From Bacteroidales bacterium (GTDB lineage Bacteria; Bacteroidota; Bacteroidia; Bacteroidales; F082): DNA of 5,671 bases. The stretch is from contig JADYZK010000228.1 of assembly GCA_020853175.1 (NCBI GenBank), positions 1 to 5,671 on the forward strand, read 5' to 3'. This document shows, one piece after another, positions 1 to 5,671 of this stretch. How positions within the stretch are numbered: the first letter of the stretch is position 1; every line of letters begins with the position of its first letter. Below the pieces are notes generated by a model. The model worked only from the letters and a program-made list of their open reading frames with translations. It was not told the DNA's origin and made no database searches. Both the position numbers and the translations under genes were made by a program.

Positions 1-2319
1 GATGTCAAGTTCAACTTCTGCAATTTTGAAACGATAACTGAGCTCCAATTCAACGCCTTTGTTGGTCATAGAAGCCACGTTTCCTGTTGGGTTTCCGGCA
101 GCACCCACGTAAGCGGGTAAAACAATGGGCTGTAGCATACCGGTAGTATTTTTACTGTAAAGGTCAAGAACAATGCGGAAGTCAGAGAACAAAGTTGCCT
201 CGAATCCAATGTTGGATTGGCTGGTTTGTTCCCATTTCAAATCGGGATTGGAAGGGGCATTGGGACTGTATCCGATCAAATATCCATCGTAGCTGAAAGT
301 GTAGTTGCGTCCGCCACCAACAGTTGAAAGGTACTGGAAATCACCAATGTTATCGTTTCCGGTTACACCGTAAGAGCCTCTTATCTTTAAGAAGCTAAAC
401 CAATCCAACTCCGGGAAGAAGGCTTCGCGTGAAACCACCCAACCCACTGATGCAGAGGGAAAATGACCAAATTTATTGTTGCTTCCGAAACGTGAAGAAC
501 CATCGCGACGGACAATTCCTGTGAAAAGGTATTTTTGATCATAATTGTAGGTCAAGCGGCCAAACAACGATGTAACACGATGATCAGGACTTTCCCAGCC
601 TCCACCAATTTTGTCGGCAGTTGCAATGTCGTAGTTCATTGAGGCATCATCGAAATTGTTCACCGGCAAGTTCTTATAGCTAACGCTGATGCCTTTGCTA
701 TTGTTCACATAAGCACTTGTTCCAACAAGGCCGGAGAAATTATGCAGACCAAACTGGCGTGTATAGGTGGCAGTGTTTTCTAAGTTCCAAGTGAGACCTT
801 GATTGGTATTGCGATCGAAAGAATTGTTTACAGAGGATGTAGCCGCGTTGAGGTAAGCAATGGGTGTAAAACTTTCGTCTCCCCAAAAAGCCAGTTTGGT
901 GCCTAAATCGGAACGCAGAATCAAGCCTTTAATAGGCTCGACCTCAGCAAAAACATTGCCTACAAAATTGTCTGACCATCCATAATTTCCCAAGCGTGTG
1001 GCTATATAAGCAAGCGGATTGGTCATTTCTTGTACTACATAATCTGAGATACCATAAGGATTACCTGCAGCATCTCTCACCACCGGAAACTCACTGTAAG
1101 GCGCACCATTGGCAACATCCGGATCGGTAATTACTACTGGTGTAATGGGGTCGAGGTTGATGGCCGATGCCAATGGGCCGCCATATTCGCTGTTGGTGTT
1201 CAACGAGCCTTTGTTTTTGATGTGGCTGTAGCCAAAGTTGTTTCCAATTTTTAACCATTTGTTTACTGTATGGGTGGTGTTCAAACGAAGGTTTAAACGT
1301 TTGTAGTGAGAAATATCAGTGGCAACAATTCCTTCTTGGTCATAATAACCAAACGACATATAATAGGTAGAACGATCGTTTCCACCGCTCACACTCAATT
1401 CGTGGTTATGAATGATGGCATTGTTGTTAAAAATTTCAGCTTGCCAATCGGTGCCTTCACCTAATGCCTCGGGATTAGCAAAAAGAGCAGGCTTGTTGGC
1501 GTTGATAAGGGCTTCATTGCGTATGGTGGCATACTCTGTTGCATTCAACAAATCAAGTTTTTTTGCCGGCGACTGTGTGCCGAGATAGGCGTGATAACTC
1601 ACACGCATATCACCCGACTTTCCTTTTTTGGTGGTCACAATGATTACCCCATTGGCTGCACGAGCTCCATAAATGGCAGCAGAGGCAGCGTCTTTCAGCA
1701 CTTCAATGGATTCGATATCGCTTGAGTTGAGGTAATCTATTCCACCAACATCTACAGGAATACCGTCAACAACATAGAGTGGATTACTGTCGTTGATGGT
1801 GGTTGTCCCCCTCACGCGAACAGTTGAACCTGCTCCGGGTTGCCCCGAGCTGGCGGCAATGGTTAAGCCCGAAGTTCTACCTTGCAGCGCCTGCTCAATG
1901 CGGCTGATGGGCATGTTTTCAAGGTCTTTAGAGCGAACTCCAGAAATGGCACCCGTGACCACACTTTTTTGCTGCACACCATAACCTACAACAACAAACT
2001 CCTCTAATTCATTGATTACAGGAACAAGGCTAAAATCCAATTTCATAGTTTCTCCTTTAGCAAGACTAATTGTACGTGTACGGGTTTGATAGCCCACAAA
2101 CATCACCTGTATGGCCTGATTGCCTTCCGGTATGGACAAGGTGAAATTTCCGTCAATGTCGCTTACCGTTCCTGTTGTCGTTCCAACGAGGGTAATGTTG
2201 GCGCCGGGTAAGGTTTCATTTGTTGAATTGTCGGTAATCCTACCTTTTACTGTTGCCTGAGCGAACAACAGCCCAAAGGGAAGTGCCAACATCATGAGCA
2301 AAAATGTAAATCTTTTCAT
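1..2319 (-). CDS. SusC/RagA-family TonB-linked outer-membrane receptor, 3' end missing
   Basis: This is the N-terminal 773 residues of a TonB-dependent importer of the SusC/RagA family. Such proteins form a 22-strand outer-membrane barrel that takes up glycans or peptides with a SusD-type lipoprotein lid, powered by TonB-ExbBD. The frame is open from the ATG at 2319 to base 1 with no stop. Family members usually have about 1000 residues, so roughly a quarter is off the left edge. Visible parts are: a signal peptide (1-20, MKRFTFLLMM..., cleavage FA|QATV); a CarboxypepD_reg-like beta-sandwich (about 22-100, with LPGANITLVGTTTGTVSDID); a TonB-box-like EEFVVVGYG (107-114 region); and a plug (about 115-232) with LYVVDGIPV (181-189) and EVLKDAASAAIYGARAANG (206-224). 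The barrel follows, with RRDGSSRFG (604-612) and RGSYGVTGND near 650. There is no STN domain, so anti-sigma signalling is unlikely. The start is fixed by the basic signal-peptide N-region. The substrate cannot be told. A susD partner would lie beyond base 1. The family assignment is very secure. Confidence 0.96.
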   Translation of the reverse strand, partial: MKRFTFLLMMLALPFGLLFAQATVKGRITDNSTNETLPGANITLVGTTTGTVSDIDGNFTLSIPEGNQAIQVMFVGYQTRTRTISLAKGETMKLDFSLVPVINELEEFVVVGYGVQQKSVVTGAISGVRSKDLENMPISRIEQALQGRTSGLTIAASSGQPGAGSTVRVRGTTTINDSNPLYVVDGIPVDVGGIDYLNSSDIESIEVLKDAASAAIYGARAANGVIIVTTKKGKSGDMRVSYHAYLGTQSPAKKLDLLNATEYATIRNEALINANKPALFANPEALGEGTDWQAEIFNNNAIIHNHELSVSGGNDRSTYYMSFGYYDQEGIVATDISHYKRLNLRLNTTHTVNKWLKIGNNFGYSHIKNKGSLNTNSEYGGPLASAINLDPITPVVITDPDVANGAPYSEFPVVRDAAGNPYGISDYVVQEMTNPLAYIATRLGNYGWSDNFVGNVFAEVEPIKGLILRSDLGTKLAFWGDESFTPIAYLNAATSSVNNSFDRNTNQGLTWNLENTATYTRQFGLHNFSGLVGTSAYVNNSKGISVSYKNLPVNNFDDASMNYDIATADKIGGGWESPDHRVTSLFGRLTYNYDQKYLFTGIVRRDGSSRFGSNNKFGHFPSASVGWVVSREAFFPELDWFSFLKIRGSYGVTGNDNIGDFQYLSTVGGGRNYTFSYDGYLIGYSPNAPSNPDLKWEQTSQSNIGFEATLFSDFRIVLDLYSKNTTGMLQPIVLPAYVGAAGNPTGNVASMTNKGVELELSYRFKIAEVELDI

Positions 2320-2364
2320 ACTTTTTTGGTTTAGTGAATGCGTTTGGGTTTTTGAATGTAATGG

Positions 2365-2397
2365 CAATATTAATTGTAAAAACAACCATTTAACAAG
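2365..2397 (-). promoter_or_regulatory. Possible Bacteroidota-type promoter of the SusC-like gene
   Basis: Read on the minus strand, CTTG (2397-2394) is followed after 21 bases by TAATATTG (2372-2365). The primary sigma factor of Bacteroidota recognises TTTG about 20 bases upstream of TAnnTTTG, so each box has one mismatch. Transcription would start near 2358, giving a leader of about 40 nt before the ATG at 2319. That leader is A-rich near the start codon (AACCAAAAAAG) and has no Shine-Dalgarno motif, as is usual in this phylum. The region is AT-rich and other one-mismatch -7 boxes occur nearby, for example TAACATTG and TAGCGTTG further upstream, so the exact position is uncertain. Confidence 0.35.
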
Positions 2398-2500
2398 TTT
2401 TAGCTTACATCAATGTTACTTCCAACTCCTATATTTACTTCATCAACGCTACTACACCTGTGTTATAAAGGATTACAAACCAATTATTTAACATTTTTTA

Positions 2501-2512
2501 AAGGTTAACCTT
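2501..2512. promoter_or_regulatory. Perfect 12-bp palindrome, possible operator
   Basis: AAGGTTAACCTT is a perfect dyad with no spacer. It lies about 105 bp upstream of the candidate -33 box of the SusC-like gene. Having no loop, it is a poor RNA hairpin but a plausible site for a dimeric DNA-binding protein. The surrounding DNA is AT-rich, which raises the odds of chance symmetry, although the central GG/CC pairs make it less trivial. No regulator gene in the window matches it. Confidence 0.25.
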
Positions 2513-2549
2513 AACTTTATTATCAATATAAAGCAATTGCAATTTGTTT

Positions 2550-2580
2550 CGCAACTCGCGGTCCATAATGCAAGTTAGCG
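2550..2580. repeat. GC-rich imperfect inverted repeat in an AT-rich spacer
   Basis: The left arm CGCAACT (2550-2556) pairs with the right arm AGTTAGCG (2573-2580) over 7 bp if A2577 bulges out, around a 16-nt centre containing CGCGGTCC. The same arms also resemble each other as direct copies (GCAACTCGCG and GCAAGTTAGCG). The patch is visibly richer in GC than the DNA on both sides and lies about 118-148 nt past the TPR stop codon. No T run follows it on either strand, so it is not a standard terminator. It may be a dispersed intergenic repeat or the remnant of one, but a single window cannot show copy number. Confidence 0.3.
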
Positions 2581-2697
2581 TGATATGAATCGTAACTTCA
2601 GCTGGGTAAATGAGTCTATCATGCTCCAAATTAAATATAATTGGAGTCATTTATTGACCTTGAAAGAAGAAAACAAGAATGTAAAAAGTGCTTCAGC

Positions 2698-4599
2698 TTA
2701 TTTCATTTGTGCAATGGCACTCATCTTTTCGTTGAAAAGAGCCGATTCAAAAGGATTGATTTGTTGTGTTGTCAGATAGGCTTCGCGTGCCAAATCAATT
2801 TTTTTAAGGGCCACATACACATCTCCTAATAGGTAATAGGCATCCTCGTTGTTGGGATTTAACCGCAGACAACCGTTTTTAATTTCATCAATGGCCTCGT
2901 TGAATTGTTTCAGCATGAAATGCGATTTGGCTTTCCATAAGCGGAAAAGAAATACATCGTGAACGGCCAATGCTTCTTTGCTTTGTTGCAAGATTTTGGT
3001 ATGATCGCCTTGCTCTTCTAACAAGCTGAAAAGAAATAGTTTTGGAGTAACATATTCCGGGTAGAGTTGCAAAGCTTGGTCAATCCGCGATTGTGCGGAA
3101 AACACTTCGCCTTGCTTGTATTTGCAGTAGCCGAGAAAGTACCAAGCCGGTGCAAATTGGCTGTTTTGCCGGATGCCCAATTCAAAACTAAAATCGGCGT
3201 CTTTCCATTTGCCTTCATTCAATTTTTTTATGCCATTGTTGAGGTTGGTTACGAATGATTCGGACATTTCATCGGTAAGAGGGTAACAAATTTTCATGAT
3301 CTCCATTTTGGAGATATCCTCAATGCTGTTCGATTTTTTGATGCTTTCTTCAACCAACTCCAGAAAGAGGTCGGTGCCGGCAACTGCACTGTTTGCTGCT
3401 GAAAAGATTTCAAAATAGGGTTTGGGTTGATAAACAATTTCTGTGTATAAGTTTTTGAGGATGTTTTCGTTAAACAACAAACCAGCACTATCACTTTGTT
3501 GTTGAGTTTGAAGTGCAAAAAGCAAATCGTTATATTGTTGTTTCCAGCCGGCATCTACATCAAGTTTACTTTCTTCTTCTTTTTTAAGTGGATAATCAAG
3601 GCTGATATTTTTGCTTACCGACTTAAATCCTCCATTTTTTAAAATGGTTTGGTACAACAAATCCACAAACAATTGGAACTGAAACTGATCATATTTTCCT
3701 TGTTCGATGATGCTCATCTTTTTTGCTACAAAACGGTCTTTGTTGAAACTTTGCCTTAAAGTCAGCTTTTCATTTGTGTTTTGGATAAGTTGGTCCAATT
3801 CTTTGCTTTTTTTATACTTGAAGTTGCTGTATGGCTTTGCTTTATCCATCCATTTCGCAAGCGCAACCTCAATCTCATTTAATCTTTTGAAATCGGCCAC
3901 TTCCCATGTCGAAATCAATTGGGTTTCCACTTCATCGTACTCGTCCATCATTTTGTGAATTGGAGCAGAGGCGGTTTTAAAAGGCAAATCTTCGGTTAAG
4001 GCAGTGTAAAACTGCATATAGCTAAAGGTCGTTGATTTTTCTGCTTGTTGTAAAACTTCAAGCTCCAAAGCAAGCATTTCATCGTATTTCTCGTTTTTTT
4101 CGAATTTGCGTAGGGATTGATATTTGTTGTTAAACCATTCAAAATCATCAAAATAGTTTTCAGGAAAAACGATCTCGCCCGACAGCATTGTTTCTTTTCT
4201 AAAGGTCATTGGTTTCCAAAGCTGGAGATCGCTTTTGAGGTAGGTCAACAAAACGCGAATAATTTTACCGTCGGATGTAATGGGCTGAATGGCCTGTAGC
4301 CTTTTCTGCTCGTTTTTTTGATAAAGCGCTATACTCAACAATTCATTTTTGAGGTCACTCTCTTTAAAGTACTCCCTTTCACTTTCCTCGTTTGGGATGA
4401 GCGAAAAATAAACTTTATCGGAAGCAATAAATTGTTCTGCAGATTGAAGAGCAAGTCCTTGTTCATCAGTCAATTGAATGGTTAACTTGTAGTTAGATTT
4501 ACCCTTTTGTTTGTAAACAATTTCAGTGGATTGGGCGATACTTAAAGTGGAAAGGAGTGTGATGGCGCAAAGGGCAAGCCACGATTTTAAGGGTTTCAT
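2698..4599 (-). CDS. Exported TPR-repeat protein with an unrecognised N-terminal region (633 aa)
   Basis: This is a complete gene for a secreted, probably periplasmic, protein that likely acts through protein-protein contacts; no enzymatic motif is visible. The start at 4599 gives a typical Sec signal peptide (MKPLKSWLALCAITLLS..., cleavage near SIA|QS after residue 22). There is no lipobox cysteine at the cleavage site, so it is not an obvious lipoprotein, and no further membrane segment is seen. Residues about 24-145 look beta-rich, and 150-440 look mostly helical and charged; I recognise no family in either part. The C-terminus carries about five TPR units: 448-482, 483-516 (APAWYFLGYCKYKQGE...), 517-549 (weak), 550-584 and 585-618 (EDAYYLLGDVYVALKK...). 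The TPR call is secure and the overall role is unknown. The gene follows the kinase gene after 71 bp on the same strand and may share its transcript. There is no frameshift or truncation. Confidence 0.9.
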   Translation of the reverse strand: MKPLKSWLALCAITLLSTLSIAQSTEIVYKQKGKSNYKLTIQLTDEQGLALQSAEQFIASDKVYFSLIPNEESEREYFKESDLKNELLSIALYQKNEQKRLQAIQPITSDGKIIRVLLTYLKSDLQLWKPMTFRKETMLSGEIVFPENYFDDFEWFNNKYQSLRKFEKNEKYDEMLALELEVLQQAEKSTTFSYMQFYTALTEDLPFKTASAPIHKMMDEYDEVETQLISTWEVADFKRLNEIEVALAKWMDKAKPYSNFKYKKSKELDQLIQNTNEKLTLRQSFNKDRFVAKKMSIIEQGKYDQFQFQLFVDLLYQTILKNGGFKSVSKNISLDYPLKKEEESKLDVDAGWKQQYNDLLFALQTQQQSDSAGLLFNENILKNLYTEIVYQPKPYFEIFSAANSAVAGTDLFLELVEESIKKSNSIEDISKMEIMKICYPLTDEMSESFVTNLNNGIKKLNEGKWKDADFSFELGIRQNSQFAPAWYFLGYCKYKQGEVFSAQSRIDQALQLYPEYVTPKLFLFSLLEEQGDHTKILQQSKEALAVHDVFLFRLWKAKSHFMLKQFNEAIDEIKNGCLRLNPNNEDAYYLLGDVYVALKKIDLAREAYLTTQQINPFESALFNEKMSAIAQMK

Positions 4600-4670
4600 A
4601 CGCTATATGTTTTAATTGGTATTGTTTCATATTGAAATATTAAAACGTTGATATTGAATGGAATGCCATT
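4600..4670 (-). other. 71-bp kinase-TPR spacer with small hairpin and direct repeat
   Basis: Immediately after the kinase stop, AATGG (4657-4661) and CCATT (4666-4670) form a 5-bp stem with a 4-nt loop. No T tract follows on the minus strand, so termination is doubtful. ATATTGAA occurs twice (4629-4636 and 4651-4658), 22 bp apart from start to start, and TTTCA-TAT-TGAAA (4625-4637) is a short dyad overlapping the first copy. No good TTTG/TAnnTTTG promoter is visible, and no Shine-Dalgarno motif precedes the ATG at 4599. The spacing fits either one operon or an unrecognised weak promoter. Confidence 0.35.
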
Positions 4671-5671
4671 TTATTCAGGAATAGTGATGGTAAATGTGCT
4701 TCCTATCCATTGTTGCGAAGTAACATGAATGTCGAATCCATGCGCATCCAAAATCTTTTTTACAATGCCCAATCCCAGTCCGGTGCCTCTTTCACCAAAT
4801 GTGCCTATTGTCGTTTTCCGTGTAAAATTGCTGAAAAGCTTGTTTTGAGTTTCGGTATCCATTCCAATTCCCGAGTCGCTGATGGCTATTTCCTTTTTTC
4901 CATTTCTATGGTTAAAATGCAGTGTAATTTGTCCGTTTTCAGGGGTAAACTTTACTGCATTACCCACTAGGTTGTTCAATACCTGAATCATAAGCGTTTC
5001 ATCGCCATAGAAAATAAAGGCTGATTCTCCAGATGTTTTTAACTCAATTTGCTTTTCCTTCACCTTGGCCGCGTGCATTTTTTCAATGTGGGAGGCCAGA
5101 TTCTCGGTACTGATTCTCACCTTGGCAATTTTGAAGTTTCCCAACTCGAGGTTCGACCATTGAAACAATTTGTCGTTGTAATCCAACAGGCGATACATCT
5201 CGTTTTTGATGTCGGAAAGTACCTCCAACTGCGATGGATTGATGTTTTTAAGCAGCTCAACATCAGTAAGTAACATTTCAGTAAGGCCAATAACAGCTCC
5301 GATGGGCGATCGCAGATCGTGTGAAATAATTGAAACAAACTGATCTTTAAATCCCAACAGTTGTTTGAGTTTTTTTTCTGTGGAAGCCAGTTGGTCGAGG
5401 GTAAGCTTTTGTTCGCGTGCCTTTTGTAAAAAACCATCGTTTAGATCAGTGTCTTTATCTAAAGGTTTAATTAGTAGGTAGTTGAGTTTTTCATAACAAA
5501 GTGCCAAAGCTTGTAAATAGATTTTTTCACTCTTGTTGTTCGTTTCCTCCCAAATGCCACTTATCATCTTGCCGTCTTCTTCATCTTCCCAAACTGAGGC
5601 GGCTTCATACTGAAAAACTTCTATGTAGGGGAAGGTTTCTGTGAGTTCAACGTTTTTGCCATTAAAAAACA
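4671..5671 (-). CDS. Histidine kinase (HisKA + HATPase_c), N-terminus missing
   Basis: This is the sensor-kinase half of a two-component system: it autophosphorylates a histidine with ATP and passes the phosphate to a response regulator. Numbering is from the in-frame Met at 5567. Residues about 45-72 form a charged, probably coiled-coil, linker. The DHp domain (about 72-146) has the H-box SHDLRSP with the phospho-accepting His83 (codon 5321-5319). The ATPase domain follows, with N-box NNLVGNAVKFT (198-208), G1 DSGIGM (231-236), G2 GTGLGLG (261-267) and a terminal GSTFTITIPE (289-298). All catalytic boxes are intact. The frame stays open for 34 more codons upstream to the right edge with no other start codon in between, so Met-5567 is probably internal. 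The sensory part is therefore unseen, and the last two bases (minus strand ..TG) could be a start. No membrane span is present in the visible part. No response regulator is in the window, so the target is unknown. Confidence 0.93.
   Translation of the reverse strand, partial: FFNGKNVELTETFPYIEVFQYEAASVWEDEEDGKMISGIWEETNNKSEKIYLQALALCYEKLNYLLIKPLDKDTDLNDGFLQKAREQKLTLDQLASTEKKLKQLLGFKDQFVSIISHDLRSPIGAVIGLTEMLLTDVELLKNINPSQLEVLSDIKNEMYRLLDYNDKLFQWSNLELGNFKIAKVRISTENLASHIEKMHAAKVKEKQIELKTSGESAFIFYGDETLMIQVLNNLVGNAVKFTPENGQITLHFNHRNGKKEIAISDSGIGMDTETQNKLFSNFTRKTTIGTFGERGTGLGLGIVKKILDAHGFDIHVTSQQWIGSTFTITIPE

Larger units (their letters stand above)
2320..2697. other. 378-bp AT-rich intergenic region between the TPR and SusC-like genes
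   Basis: This is the only gene-free stretch longer than 300 bases. Both flanking genes read leftward, so it holds the 3' end of the TPR transcript and the control region of the SusC-like gene. Contents in transcription order are: a short T run just after the TPR stop (CACTTTTT, 2688-2681) without a convincing stem; a weak 6-bp stem at 2624-2646; a GC-rich imperfect dyad at 2550-2580; the 8-bp palindrome GCAATTGC (2533-2540); the 12-bp palindrome AAGGTTAACCTT (2501-2512); and the candidate promoter at 2365-2397. Plus-strand reading frames here have low-complexity, implausible translations, and I do not accept them as genes. No tRNA cloverleaf or clear small-RNA gene was seen. Confidence 0.7.

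Noticed and set aside
1793..1984. Plus-strand frame of 63 codons inside the SusC-like gene
   Set aside because: It is antisense to the plug and upstream region of the SusC-like protein, which has strong family motifs in the other strand.
2294..2491. Plus-strand reading frame of 65 codons over the SusC-gene upstream region
   Set aside because: It overlaps the SusC start codon and candidate promoter on the opposite strand, its translation is biased (rich in F, C, N, Y) with no recognisable motif, and no promoter is evident.
2550..2580. Integron attC recombination site
   Set aside because: The bulged dyad is superficially attC-like, but the right arm GTTAGCG departs from GTTRRRY at two positions and the left arm from RYYYAAC. 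There is no second site, integrase or cassette.
2624..2646. Inverted repeat CTCCAA / TTGGAG as a terminator of the TPR gene
   Set aside because: The stem has only 6 bp with an 11-nt AT-rich loop, and no T run follows on the minus strand.
2585..2829. Two overlapping plus-strand frames running into the 3' end of the TPR gene
   Set aside because: Much of each lies antisense to the well-supported TPR coding sequence, and neither translation resembles a protein family.
4657..4670. Intrinsic terminator after the kinase gene
   Set aside because: The hairpin has only 5 bp, mostly A-T, and no T tract follows, so I record it only as part of the spacer.
5306..5313. Palindrome GCGATCGC
   Set aside because: It lies within the conserved H-box coding region of the kinase, where codon constraint explains it, and there is only one copy.
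1..5671. CRISPR array, tRNA/rRNA, insertion sequence or phage signature
   Set aside because: I saw no regularly spaced repeats, no cloverleaf or rRNA-like stretch, no transposase or integrase coding sequence, and no terminal inverted repeats flanking a gene.

Overview
The window looks like chromosomal DNA from a Bacteroidota (Bacteroidetes) species. The evidence is a SusC/RagA-type TonB-linked outer-membrane protein with the family's signature motifs, gene starts without Shine-Dalgarno sequences but with A-rich leaders, moderately AT-rich DNA, and a histidine kinase with the HDLRSP H-box common in this phylum. I cannot name the genus.

All three genes lie on the minus strand, so transcription runs right to left. 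From the right: (1) 5671-4671, a histidine kinase with a complete DHp/ATPase core and stop codon, whose N-terminus runs off the right edge. (2) A 71-bp spacer with a small hairpin and a short direct repeat. (3) 4599-2698, a 633-residue exported protein with an unrecognised N-terminal two thirds and about five TPR units at the C-terminus. (4) A 378-bp AT-rich intergenic region (2320-2697) holding a probable SusC-gene promoter, a perfect 12-bp palindrome and a GC-rich imperfect dyad. (5) 2319-1, the first 773 residues of the SusC-like receptor, cut by the left edge in the middle of its beta-barrel.

The kinase and TPR genes may be co-transcribed. The SusC gene has a long leader region and probably its own promoter. 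A SusD-type lipoprotein gene would be expected just beyond the left edge, but it is not in the window. The SusC homologue has a CarboxypepD_reg-like N-terminal domain and no STN domain, so nothing suggests ECF-sigma/anti-sigma signalling through it. A functional link between the kinase, the TPR protein and the transporter rests only on adjacency.

I see no mobile element, CRISPR array, tRNA or rRNA. The least explained parts are the N-terminal region of the TPR protein and the structured intergenic stretch at about 2500-2580. I found no clearly new biological system.
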